This document shows positions 9,000-16,871 of a stretch of DNA of 64,000 bases, piece by piece. The number at the start of each line of letters is the position of its first letter. The stretch's first letter is position 1. A model generated the notes under the pieces. The model had not been told where the DNA came from, searched no databases, and saw only the letters and a program-made list of their open reading frames with translations. The stretch is from Pseudomonas cavernae (GTDB lineage Bacteria > Pseudomonadota > Gammaproteobacteria > Pseudomonadales > Pseudomonadaceae), in the NCBI RefSeq assembly GCF_003595175.1, contig NZ_CP032419.1, positions 1,860,001 through 1,924,000 of the forward strand, read 5' to 3'. A program made the translations under genes and the position numbers.

Positions 9000-10361
9000 T
9001 TGAACAGCCCGAGCAACCAACTCTTCGATGCCTACTTCACCCAGCCGGCCATGCGCGCGATCTTCTGCGACCGGGGCCGGGTGCAGGGCATGCTCGACTT
9101 CGAAGCCGCGCTGGCGCGTGCCGAGGCGCGGGTCGGGTTGATTCCGCAAGCCGCCGTGGCGCCCATCGCGGTCGCCTGCCAGGCCGAGCGCTACGACTTC
9201 GTCGCCCTGGCCCAGGCCATCGCCACGGCCGGCAACTCGGCGATTCCGCTGGTCAAGGCGCTGGGCCGGCAGGTGGCCGCACAGAGCGTCGAAGCCGAGC
9301 GCTACGTGCACCTCGGCGCCACCAGCCAGGACGCCATGGACAGCGGCCTGGTCCTGCAACTGCGCGCCGCCATCGCCTTGCTGGAACACGACCTCGCGCA
9401 ACTCGCCGATGCCCTGGCCGTCCAGGCCGAGCGCCACGCCGACACCCCGCTGGCCGGACGCACCTGGCTGCAACACGCCACGCCGGTGACCCTGGGCATG
9501 AAGATCGCCGGCTGGCTCGGCGCCGTCACCCGTCACCGCCAGCGCCTGGCCGAACTCAAGCCGCGTCTGCTGTGCCTGCAATTCGGCGGCGCTTCCGGCA
9601 GCCTCGCCGCGCTCGGCGAACAGGCCTGGCCGGTGGCCGAGGCACTGGCCGCCGAACTGCAACTCAATCTGCCCGAGCAGCCCTGGCATACCCAGCGCGA
9701 CCGCCTGGTGGAGTTTGCCGCGCTGCTGGGAATGCTCGCCGGCAGCCTCGGCAAGCTCGGCCGTGACCTCAGCCTGCTGATGCAGACCGAGGCCGGCGAG
9801 CTGTTCGAGCCGGCCGCGCCGGGCAAGGGCGGCTCCTCGACCATGCCGCACAAGCGCAACCCGGTCGGCGCCGCCGTGTTGATCGGCGCCGCCACCCGCG
9901 CGCCGGGGCTGGTGGCGACCATGCTCAGCGCCATGCCGCAGGAACACGAGCGCAGCCTCGGCCTCTGGCACGCCGAGTGGGAAACCCTGCCGGAGCTCTG
10001 CTGCCTGGTCTCCGGTGCACTGCAACAGACGCTGCTGCTGGTGCCGGGCCTGGAAGTGGATGCCGCGCGCATGCGCGCCAACCTCGACCTGACCCAGGGC
10101 CTGGTGCTGGCCGAGGCGGTGAGCATCGCCCTGGCCCAGCGCATCGGCCGCGACGCCGCGCACCACCTGGTCGAACACTGCTGCAAACAGGCGGTGCAGG
10201 AGGGCGCGCACCTGCGCCAGGTGCTCGGCGCGAATGCCGAAGTCAGCGCCGAACTGTCCGCCGTCGAACTGGATCGTCTGTTCGATCCGGCCCAATACCT
10301 GGGCCAGGCGCGCCGCTGGGTCGCGCGCGCCGTGGCCGAACACCATGCGTTAGGAGACTGA
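9000..10361 (+). CDS. pcaB: 3-carboxy-cis,cis-muconate cycloisomerase
   Basis: A 453-residue member of the fumarase/aspartase superfamily that lactonises 3-carboxy-cis,cis-muconate to 4-carboxymuconolactone. The superfamily signature GSSTMPHKRNP lies at about residues 278-288. I place the start at TTG 9000, with GGAG at 8990-8993 six bases upstream. The open frame continues to 8877, but the extra 41 codons read through palindromic repeat DNA, and the family begins with this NQLFDAYF-type N-terminus. One base separates its stop from pcaD. Confidence 0.94.
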   Translation: MNSPSNQLFDAYFTQPAMRAIFCDRGRVQGMLDFEAALARAEARVGLIPQAAVAPIAVACQAERYDFVALAQAIATAGNSAIPLVKALGRQVAAQSVEAERYVHLGATSQDAMDSGLVLQLRAAIALLEHDLAQLADALAVQAERHADTPLAGRTWLQHATPVTLGMKIAGWLGAVTRHRQRLAELKPRLLCLQFGGASGSLAALGEQAWPVAEALAAELQLNLPEQPWHTQRDRLVEFAALLGMLAGSLGKLGRDLSLLMQTEAGELFEPAAPGKGGSSTMPHKRNPVGAAVLIGAATRAPGLVATMLSAMPQEHERSLGLWHAEWETLPELCCLVSGALQQTLLLVPGLEVDAARMRANLDLTQGLVLAEAVSIALAQRIGRDAAHHLVEHCCKQAVQEGAHLRQVLGANAEVSAELSAVELDRLFDPAQYLGQARRWVARAVAEHHALGD

Positions 10362-10362
10362 G

Positions 10363-11151
10363 ATGCCTGCCGTAAAACTCGCCGATGGCGAACTGAACTA
10401 TCAACTGGATGGCTCGGAGGCCGCGCCGGTACTGGTGCTGTCCAACTCCCTGGGCACCGACCTGCACATGTGGGACGCACAGATTGCCGCCTTCACCGAG
10501 CACTTCTGCGTGCTGCGCTACGACACCCGTGGCCACGGCCGCTCGCTGGTCAGCCCCGGCCCGTACAGCATCGACCAACTTGGTCGCGACGTGCTGGCCC
10601 TGCTCGACGCGCTGGACATCGAGCGGGCGCATTTCTGCGGCCTGTCCATGGGCGGCCTGATCGGCCAGTGGCTGGGCATCCATGCCGGCGCGCGCCTGGG
10701 CAAGCTGGTGCTGTGCAACACCGCGGCGAAGATCGCCGGCCCCGAGGTGTGGAACCCGCGCATCGACACCGTGCTGGCCGGCGGCGTGCAGGCCATGCAC
10801 GACCTGCGCAACGCGTCGATCCTGCGCTGGTTCACTCCGGAATTCGCCGCGGCCGAGCCAACCCAGGTCGAGCCCATCGTCGAGATGCTCGCGCAGACCG
10901 CACCCGAAGGCTATGCGGCCAATTGCGCGGCGGTGCGCGATGCGGACTTCCGCGCGCAGCTGGGACTGATCGAGGCGCCGACCCTGGTGGTCTGCGGCAG
11001 CCAGGACCCGGTGACCACCCCGACCGATGGGCGCTTCCTGGCCGAGCACATTCGCGGCGCCGAATGGGTCGAGTTCCCCGCCGCGCACCTGTCCAACGTC
11101 GAGGCCGGCGAAGCGTTCAGCCGCCGCGTGCTGGACTTCCTGCGCGCCTGA
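10363..11151 (+). CDS. pcaD: 3-oxoadipate enol-lactonase
   Basis: A 262-residue alpha/beta hydrolase that opens 3-oxoadipate enol-lactone to 3-oxoadipate. The nucleophile is Ser95 in GLSMGG; the catalytic His is probably His242 in AAHLSN, and the acid is likely the Asp of GSQDPVTTP. Length and motifs match the family. It starts 1 bp after the pcaB stop (gagactgagATG), so the pair is co-translated. A palindromic repeat separates it from pcaC. Confidence 0.94.
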   Translation: MPAVKLADGELNYQLDGSEAAPVLVLSNSLGTDLHMWDAQIAAFTEHFCVLRYDTRGHGRSLVSPGPYSIDQLGRDVLALLDALDIERAHFCGLSMGGLIGQWLGIHAGARLGKLVLCNTAAKIAGPEVWNPRIDTVLAGGVQAMHDLRNASILRWFTPEFAAAEPTQVEPIVEMLAQTAPEGYAANCAAVRDADFRAQLGLIEAPTLVVCGSQDPVTTPTDGRFLAEHIRGAEWVEFPAAHLSNVEAGEAFSRRVLDFLRA

Positions 11152-11155
11152 TCGC

Positions 11156-11233
11156 GAGGTAGGTTGGCGCTGAGCCTGCGAAGCCCAACATTTCCGGACG
11201 TTGGGCATCACTGCGTTCAGCGCCAACCTACGA
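11156..11233. repeat. Palindromic repeat between pcaD and pcaC
   Basis: The arms GAGGTAGGTTGGCGCTGAG (from 11156) and CAGCGCCAACCTACGATC (to 11235) form a long interrupted hairpin, with an inner AGCCCAACA/GTTGGGC pair. It belongs to the same GTAGGNTGG architecture found elsewhere in the window, but with different arm sequence. Confidence 0.75.
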
Positions 11234-11290
11234 TCCTGCTTCCACATGTCTATTCCCGCGCCCGAAGGGCCGGCAGAGGAAACCCGAACG

Positions 11291-11692
11291 ATGGACGAGA
11301 AAGACCGCTACGAAGCCGGCATGCAGGTACGCCGCGCGGTGCTCGGCGACGCCCATGTCGACCGCAGCCTGCAGAACCTCACGCCGTTCAACCAGGAATT
11401 CCAGGAAATGATCACCCGCCACGCCTGGGGTGACATCTGGACCCGTCCGGGCCTGCCGCGCCACACCCGCAGCCTGATCACCATCGCCATGCTGATCGGG
11501 ATGAACCGCGAGGGCGAGCTGAAGCTGCACCTGCGCGCGGCGAAGAACAACGGCGTGAGCCGCGACGAGATCAAGGAAGTGCTGATGCAGAGCGCGATCT
11601 ACTGCGGCATCCCGGCGGCCAACGCCAGCTTCCACCTGGCCGAAGAGGTGTGGAACGAGCTGGGCGTGGAGTCGCTGCAGCGGGAAGCCTGA
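11291..11692 (+). CDS. pcaC: 4-carboxymuconolactone decarboxylase
   Basis: A 133-residue AhpD-like protein that decarboxylates 4-carboxymuconolactone to 3-oxoadipate enol-lactone. Family features: WTRPGLPRHTRSLITIAMLI and the helix containing the conserved Glu and His, LHLRAAKNNGVSRDEIKE, then QSAIYCGIPAANASFH. The ATG at 11291 gives the family's usual length and has agagga upstream; a longer frame from 11201 would start inside the palindrome. It is the last gene of the pca block, followed by a strong intrinsic terminator. Confidence 0.95.
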   Translation: MDEKDRYEAGMQVRRAVLGDAHVDRSLQNLTPFNQEFQEMITRHAWGDIWTRPGLPRHTRSLITIAMLIGMNREGELKLHLRAAKNNGVSRDEIKEVLMQSAIYCGIPAANASFHLAEEVWNELGVESLQREA

Positions 11693-11712
11693 GCAGGCAC
11701 CGCGTAAAAAGA

Positions 11713-11750
11713 AACGCCGTCCGGAGCATGCCTCCGGGCGGCGTTTTGTT
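11713..11750 (+). terminator. Intrinsic terminator after pcaC
   Basis: GC-rich stem AACGCCGTCCGGAG / CTCCGGGCGGCGTT with a small loop, followed by TTTTGTTTT. It lies 20 bp past the pcaC stop. Confidence 0.9.
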
Positions 11751-11755
11751 TTGGG

Positions 11756-11950
11756 ATGATGGGTATCGCGTTGCGCGACCCATCCTGGAGCGGTTGGGAT
11801 GGGGGCTCTTTGTAGGATGGGTGGAGCGCAGCGATACCCATGCAGGACGGTGATGGGTATCGCCGGCTCAACCCATCCTACGGACTTGTGGGAGAGGGCA
11901 TTGGCAGCTCTCCCTCTCCCCAACCCTCTCCCGTAAACGGGAGAGGGGCC
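11756..11950. repeat. Cluster of GTAGGATGGG palindromes and a CCCTCTCCC repeat
   Basis: Several half-palindromes of the ATGGGTATCGC / GCGATACCCAT type (11756-11787 and 11813-11882), then a GAGAGGGG/CCCTCTCC-type hairpin (about 11904-11947) with the inverted core CCCTCTCCCGTAAACGGGAG. No gene is visible between pcaC and the FAD dehydrogenase. Confidence 0.75.
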
Positions 11951-11981
11951 GGCCGGTGTAGCGGGAAAGGCCGAGAATTGC

Positions 11982-13700
11982 TCATTCGTAGTCCGTGGCC
12001 CCGGCGATATGGCGGGCGGCGACGTAGCCGAAGGTCAGTGCCGGGCCGAGGTTGATGCCGCCGGACGGGTAATGGCCGCCGAGCACGCTGGCCATGTCGG
12101 TGCCGGCCGCGTAGAGGCCGGTGATCGGCTGCTCGGCGGCGTCGAGCACGCGGGCGTGGCCATCGGTCTTCAGGCCGGCGAAGGTGCCGAAGCAGCCCGG
12201 CTGGACTTTGACGGCGTAGAACGGGCCGTGCTCGATAGGCGCGACGCAGGGATTCGGCCCCGGGTACAGCGGGTCGCCCTGCTTGCGGTTGAACGGCGTC
12301 GAACCGCGGCCGAACGCCGGGTCTTCGCCCTTGCGCGCATGTCGGTTGAACTCGGCCACGGTATTGGCCAGCGCCACCGGGTCTATGCCGCAGGCCAGCG
12401 CCAGCTGCTCGATGCTGGCGCCGCGCTTGAGGTAGCCGTTGCGCACGTGCGGCCCCACCGGCAGCGGCGCCGGGCGGGCGAAGCCGAGGCCGTAGCGGCG
12501 CTGGAAACGGTGGTCGCAGATCAGCCAGGAGCAGGCTTCCTGGTCTTCCGGCACCGCTTCGACCATGGCCGACACGTAGTCGTAGTAGCCGTGCGCCTCG
12601 TTGACGAAGCGCTTGCCGTTGGCCAGCACGCCGATGATCCCCGGCTTGCCGCGCTCGATGATGTGCGGGAAGTGGCCGAAGCTGCCATCGCGATGGGGCA
12701 CCTTGGACACCGGCGCCCAGGCCACCGGCGATTTCAGCCCGGTGGCCACCTGGCCGCCGGCGGATTCGCCCAGGCGCAGGCCGTCGCCGGAGCAGGCCTG
12801 CGGCGGCAACGCCAGGTTGTCGCGGCCGGAGGCATCACGCGGGAACAGTTGCTGGCGCCGCACGGGGTCGTTGGGGAAGCCGCCGGCGGCGAGCACCACG
12901 GCCTTGGCGCGGATGCTCAGCTCGCCGTTGGGCGTGCCGACCAGCGCGCCGCGCACCTGGCCGTCCTCGATGAGCAGGCGCTTGGCCGGCGCCGATTCGA
13001 GCAATTGCACGCCGAGGTCGTCGGCCGACTTGGCCAGGCGGGCGACCAGCGCCACGCCGTTGACCAGGTGCATGGCCCGACCGTAGCGGGCCAGATGGTA
13101 GAGGTGGCTGAGGAAGCGCTTGCTGACATGCTTCAGCGCGCGCGGCGAGCGGGTCATGGCGAGGAACGCGGCGAGGTCGGCGCCGGCCATGATCGGCATG
13201 CCCATGAACGAGGTTTCGCGCATGGTCTTGCGCAGGCGCGGCAGCAGGGCGCCAACCTGGCGGGCGTCGTAGGGGGCGGCGATCACCTGATGGCCGCCGG
13301 TGGCTGCGCCGGGGGTGTCGCCGTGCATATCGGAAATGCCGTTGCCGTCGGCGAACTGCAGCGCGGTGTGCCTCTCGAAGAACGCTACCATGTGCGGGCA
13401 GGCTTCGAGGAAGGCGTCGACGCGTGCGGCATCGTAGTGCTCGCCCAGCTCGTTGCGCAGGTAAGTGCGCGGTTGCTCGATGTCCTCCTGGATGCCGGCG
13501 CGCTGCGCCAGCGGGTTGCGTGGTACCCAGGCCCAGCCGCCGGACCAGGCGGTGGCGCCGCCGATCACCGGCTCCTTTTCCACCACTATGACCTTCAGGC
13601 CATGCCAGGCGGCGGTTACGGCTGCAGAGAGGCCGGCCGCGCCCGAGCCGATCACCAGAACATCGCAATCGACCGTTTGTGTTGGTGCTTCCGCAGGCAT
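11982..13700 (-). CDS. KstD-like FAD-dependent dehydrogenase 1
   Basis: A 572-residue flavoprotein of the fumarate reductase / 3-ketosteroid delta1-dehydrogenase superfamily. The FAD Rossmann motif [17 protein letters not shown] lies near residue 15, with VVEKEPVIGGATAWSGGWAW after it. The C-terminal FAD segment is GLYAAGTDMASVLGGHYPSG. These enzymes desaturate ketones next to a carbonyl; relatives act on steroids or oxo-cyclohexane carboxylates. No signal peptide. I chose the ATG at 13700 because AGGGAG lies 7-8 bases upstream; 24 extra codons upstream look non-coding. Two paralogs occur at 45.6 and 47.8 kb. Operator-like motif 13757-13776 lies upstream. The substrate is unknown; a hydroaromatic acid is inferred from context. 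Confidence 0.87.
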   Translation of the reverse strand: MPAEAPTQTVDCDVLVIGSGAAGLSAAVTAAWHGLKVIVVEKEPVIGGATAWSGGWAWVPRNPLAQRAGIQEDIEQPRTYLRNELGEHYDAARVDAFLEACPHMVAFFERHTALQFADGNGISDMHGDTPGAATGGHQVIAAPYDARQVGALLPRLRKTMRETSFMGMPIMAGADLAAFLAMTRSPRALKHVSKRFLSHLYHLARYGRAMHLVNGVALVARLAKSADDLGVQLLESAPAKRLLIEDGQVRGALVGTPNGELSIRAKAVVLAAGGFPNDPVRRQQLFPRDASGRDNLALPPQACSGDGLRLGESAGGQVATGLKSPVAWAPVSKVPHRDGSFGHFPHIIERGKPGIIGVLANGKRFVNEAHGYYDYVSAMVEAVPEDQEACSWLICDHRFQRRYGLGFARPAPLPVGPHVRNGYLKRGASIEQLALACGIDPVALANTVAEFNRHARKGEDPAFGRGSTPFNRKQGDPLYPGPNPCVAPIEHGPFYAVKVQPGCFGTFAGLKTDGHARVLDAAEQPITGLYAAGTDMASVLGGHYPSGGINLGPALTFGYVAARHIAGATDYE

Positions 13701-13756
13701 TGGGCATCTCCCTAAAGGGTGTGGGTTGTCGCGCCTATGAGGGTTAAGTGGTGATT

Positions 13757-13776
13757 TGGAATATGGTTCCATATTC
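13757..13776. promoter_or_regulatory. Putative shared operator O1 before FAD dehydrogenase 1
   Basis: GGAATATGGTTCCATATTC (13758-13776) contains the palindrome GAATATGG-TT-CCATATTC. It aligns with GGAACCGGGTTCTATATTC before the EamA gene (19253) and with two sites before the Gfo/Idh gene. It lies about 57 bp upstream of the dehydrogenase start. A regulator encoded in the cluster, perhaps the IclR protein at 15780, may bind; that is inference. Confidence 0.55.
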
Positions 13777-13887
13777 TAGGTTGGCGGGCGCAGCAGGCCA
13801 AGCTCTGGGTGATCCAAGCGGCTCAAATGGGGTAATAAGTGGTCGATAAACGGCCATCCAATCGTCAGCCTCCTGCCTAATGCGCAG

Positions 13888-13918
13888 ACAAAAAAAGCCC
13901 GCCGGGGGAGGCGGGCAG
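13888..13918 (-). terminator. Intrinsic terminator of the oprD gene
   Basis: Read on the minus strand: TGCCCGCC-tcccccg-GGCGGGC followed by a run of seven T, about 40 bp after the oprD stop. Confidence 0.88.
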
Positions 13919-13958
13919 AAGGGGCAACGAGTGCCTTGGAGAAATAAGGCAGGACGCT

Positions 13959-15233
13959 TCAGAGCAGCGAGAACGGGTAGCTGATGATCAGGCGGTTTTC
14001 GTCGAAGCTGTTGGTGCCACCCCAGTCGCGGCGCATGCTGGAGTTGCGCCACTTGAGGTTGAGGTTCTTCAGCGCGCCATTCTGGACGGTGTAGGCCAGT
14101 TCGCTCTCGCGGCCCCATTCCTCGCCGTCCTGGGTGCCGTTCTTGAACTGCGCATGGTCGCCGCTGATGTAGCGGTTCATCAGGGTCAGGCCGGGAATGC
14201 CGAGGCCGACGAAGTTGTAGTCGTGGCGCAATTGCCAGGAGCGCTCCTTGGCGTTGTCGTAGCTGGAGTTGTAACTGTCATTGGCCAGGGTGCCGCCGCT
14301 GGTGCCGTTGACGCGCATCCAGGCATCGTCGCCGCCGACCTTCTGCAGGCCGAGATAGAACACCTGATTGCCGGTCTTGGCCGAGAGCAGGGCGGACCAG
14401 GTCTGGTTGTCCAGCTCGCCGGCGCGTGCGCCGCCGTCATCCTTGCCGGTGAAGAAGCCGAGGTTGGCACCGAGGGTCCAGGCACCGAGCGGCTGGCTGT
14501 GGACCAGGTTGAGGAATTGCTGCTGGTAGACGTCTTCGAGCTGCGCGGTCCAGACCCCGACCAGGGTGCGCTTGTCGTTGAAGCTGTATTCGCCGCCGGC
14601 GAAGTTGAAGCGGTCGGAGGTGGCCGTCGGCACGCCGAACAGCGACATGTCGTCCATGCTCGCGTCGTTGCGCGGGCTATTGCCACGGAACTGGCCGCCG
14701 TAGAGGGTCAGGCCGGCGATCTCGTTGGCGGTGAGCTGGCCGCCGCGGAAGGTTTGCGGCAGCGAGCGGCCGTCGTCGGAGCGCAGGATCGGCAGCACCG
14801 GCATCCATTCGCCGACTTTCAGCTCGGTGGTGGAAAGCTTGGCCTTGGCCGCCACGCCGAGGCGGCCGAAGTCATCGGCCGGACGGCCATCGTCATGCAC
14901 CGGCAGCAGCTGGGTGCCGGCGGTGCCGCGCCCGCCGTCGAGCTTGGCCGACCACAAGCCGAGCACATCGACGCCAAAGCCGACCGGGCCCTGGGTGAAG
15001 CCGGAACGGGCGTCGAGGATGAAGCTCTGGGTCCATTCCTCGGCTTTGCCCTGTTTGCTGGTGTCGACGAAGTTGCGGTTCAGATAGAAGTTGCGCGCCA
15101 GCACACTGGCCTTGGCGTCTTCGACAAAGCCGCTTGCCTGGGCTAGGGCGGGCAGGGCGCTGCTGGCCGCGGCGAGGGCCAGGGCGCTGGGCAGGAGGCG
15201 GGTGGCGTGGCAGACGGTGTTCGGGCGTTTCAT
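13959..15233 (-). CDS. OprD-family outer membrane porin
   Basis: A 424-residue complete OprD-type porin with a signal peptide (about residues 1-32, ending ALAQA). It shows the family stretch EEWTQSFILDARSGFTQGPVG, GVDVLGLWSAKLDGG, and a C-terminal strand rich in aromatic residues (NRLIISYPFSLL). It is a likely uptake channel for small organic acids. It is divergent from the IclR gene, and its promoter region contains a PcaR-like box and a TAACCAGTTA motif shared with the quiC and aroQ regions, so a hydroaromatic or aromatic acid substrate is the favoured inference. Confidence 0.94.
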   Translation of the reverse strand: MKRPNTVCHATRLLPSALALAAASSALPALAQASGFVEDAKASVLARNFYLNRNFVDTSKQGKAEEWTQSFILDARSGFTQGPVGFGVDVLGLWSAKLDGGRGTAGTQLLPVHDDGRPADDFGRLGVAAKAKLSTTELKVGEWMPVLPILRSDDGRSLPQTFRGGQLTANEIAGLTLYGGQFRGNSPRNDASMDDMSLFGVPTATSDRFNFAGGEYSFNDKRTLVGVWTAQLEDVYQQQFLNLVHSQPLGAWTLGANLGFFTGKDDGGARAGELDNQTWSALLSAKTGNQVFYLGLQKVGGDDAWMRVNGTSGGTLANDSYNSSYDNAKERSWQLRHDYNFVGLGIPGLTLMNRYISGDHAQFKNGTQDGEEWGRESELAYTVQNGALKNLNLKWRNSSMRRDWGGTNSFDENRLIISYPFSLL

Positions 15234-15336
15234 GTCGATCTACCTTCGGTATTTGTTGTTGTAGAGGTAAACAGCGCCCCTCCGCGCAGCGACTGCGGAT
15301 GCGGGCAAGGGCTTGCAAGTGGGTGGGGCGCCGGGG

Positions 15337-15489
15337 CTAGCCGGCGGCAGGGAACGGCTGGCCGCTGGCTGTTCGCCGGGCGAGCAGGCGCAGGCATTCG
15401 GGGGCGAAGGCGAGGGCCGCCGGACCGTCATGGGCAGCCGTGGCAGTCGCTGGGCCTGCATGAGCAGGCATGGGCATGGGGTCAGACAT
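15337..15489 (-). CDS. Possible 50-residue ORF upstream of oprD
   Basis: A short frame starting ATG at 15489 with agaagg eight bases upstream and ending TAG at 15337. The product is Ala/Pro-rich with many Met and His at its N-terminus, then ECLRLLARRTASG. I do not recognise it. It lies in the oprD leader, 103 bp before the porin start, so it could be a leader peptide, a small gene or chance in GC-rich DNA. Confidence 0.25.
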   Translation of the reverse strand: MSDPMPMPAHAGPATATAAHDGPAALAFAPECLRLLARRTASGQPFPAAG

Positions 15490-15620
15490 GGCAATGAACC
15501 TTCTTATAGTTATCGGCGTAGCGGCTCGCGTCTGCCGCTTGCGGCTGAGGGCAGCGCGTCGAACGTGCAGTCGATACTGCGAGCAAGGTGTGGGACGTTC
15601 AATCCGATAATCGATGTAAT

Positions 15621-15659
15621 GTTCGTTAATCGAACGTTAATTAACCAGTTAGAACATTT
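15621..15659. promoter_or_regulatory. PcaR-like box and TAACCAGTTA motif between oprD and iclR
   Basis: GTTCGTTAATCGAAC (15621-15635) is a near-perfect dyad resembling the PcaR box. Directly after it comes TTAACCAGTTAGAACATT (15641-15658), matching sites before quiC/MFS (41653-41671) and aroQ (53350-53370, opposite orientation). This AT-rich block sits between the divergent porin and IclR genes and probably binds two different regulators. Confidence 0.6.
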
Positions 15660-15779
15660 GTCGTGCAGTGTTCGAGGCGAAAGCCGGGAGAGAGGATCGC
15701 GTCGCCTGCTGCGTTCCATATATCCCGCCTGCCTGGATGTCTTTTAGAATCCGTGCACATTCAACTTGGACCCCACGCC

Positions 15780-16556
15780 ATGGCCGGTAGTCAGATCGAA
15801 CGCGCCCTCAGTCTCCTCGAAAGCCTCACCGGCCACCCCGCTGGCCTGCCGATGCAGACCCTGGCCGATCAACTGGAGATTCCCAAAAGCGCGACCCACC
15901 GCATGCTCGCCGAGCTGATCCGCCTCGGTTACGTGCGCCAGAACCCGGAGAACAGCCGCTACCAACTGTCGACCAAGCTGGTGGCCATGGGTTTTCGCCA
16001 CCTGGCCAGCAGCGGCGCGGATATCGTCCAGCCGATTCTCGATCGCCTGGCCCAGGACACCGGCGAGCTGGTGCGCCTGGGGGTGATCGACGGCGAGCGC
16101 CAGACCTGGATCGCCAAGGCCCAGGGCGCGCGTTCCGGGCTGCGCTACGACCCCGACATGGGCCGCGATGCGCCGCTGTTCTACACCGCCTCCGGGCATG
16201 CCTGGCTGGCCAGCCTCAGCGATGCCGAGGCGCTGGCGCTGGTGGAGCGCCAGGGCATCGCCGACCCGGCGCAGTTCGGCCCCAATGCGCCACGCTCCAA
16301 CGCCGAGCTGCTCGAGCGCCTGCGCCTGGCCCGCGAGCACGGCTATGCCTGGGTGGTGGAAAGCTCGGCGGTCGGCACTTCGGCATTGGCGGCGGTGGTC
16401 CGGCATCCGCTGGATGGCCGCACCATCGGCGTACTCAGCGTGGCCGGACCCAGCGCCCGCCTGCCGGAAGCACGCATGCACGAACTGGCGCCACTGCTGC
16501 TGAGCGCCACCGCGGAGCTGTCGGCGGCCAGTCAGGCCTCCGAACTGTTCGTCTGA
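15780..16556 (+). CDS. IclR-family transcriptional regulator
   Basis: A 258-residue IclR regulator. The N-terminal winged helix-turn-helix (about residues 5-65; LQTLADQLEIPKSATHRMLAELIRLGYV-type) precedes the effector domain (about 80-250; LVRLGVIDGERQTWIAKAQG, then FYTASGHAWLAS). The ATG at 15780 gives the usual length; a longer frame from 15663 adds 39 unlikely codons. Divergent from oprD. It is the best local candidate to control the FAD dehydrogenase 1, Gfo/Idh and EamA promoters that share a motif. Confidence 0.93.
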   Translation: MAGSQIERALSLLESLTGHPAGLPMQTLADQLEIPKSATHRMLAELIRLGYVRQNPENSRYQLSTKLVAMGFRHLASSGADIVQPILDRLAQDTGELVRLGVIDGERQTWIAKAQGARSGLRYDPDMGRDAPLFYTASGHAWLASLSDAEALALVERQGIADPAQFGPNAPRSNAELLERLRLAREHGYAWVVESSAVGTSALAAVVRHPLDGRTIGVLSVAGPSARLPEARMHELAPLLLSATAELSAASQASELFV

Positions 16557-16560
16557 CCTT

Positions 16561-16675
16561 GTAGGCGCGGGCCATGGGCCACGCCGCGCCGTAGGATGGG
16601 TTGAGGAGCGCAGCGACGATACCCATCGAGCCGATACTGAGGGGTATCGCTGCGCTCAACCCATCCTGCGGGCAT
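16561..16675. repeat. GTAGGATGGG palindromic repeat after iclR
   Basis: GTAGGATGGGTTGAGGAGCG (16591 on) and an inverted partner GCGCTCAACCCATCCTGCGG (16653-16672), with ATACCCATC/GGGTATCG arms between. It lies just past the iclR stop and may act as a termination hairpin. Confidence 0.7.
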
Positions 16676-16774
16676 GTGTTTCCTCCCTCATCAGGCCACC
16701 TCCTTCTGTCACCAGGCGCTGCCGTTTCCGAGCGGTAATCGCACGGAGTCGGCTCTTTCTCGCTTGATAAAAAA

Positions 16775-16825
16775 TAGAACCAAGTTCTAAATTAACCGAA
16801 TTGTTAATTTTGGAACTCGGTTCTG
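16775..16825. promoter_or_regulatory. Putative operators O2a and O2b before the Gfo/Idh gene
   Basis: Two copies of the cluster motif: AGAACCAAGTTCTAAATTA (16776-16794, with perfect AGAAC-CAA-GTTCT dyad) and GGAACTCGGTTCTGTTGTC (16812-16830). Between them is TTAACCGAATTGTTAA, another dyad. They lie 45-97 bp before the start. Both align to O1 and O3. Confidence 0.6.
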
Positions 16826-16871
16826 TTGTCTGGGTTCCCGTTGGCAGAACAACCACAAGAGGACCACCGCG

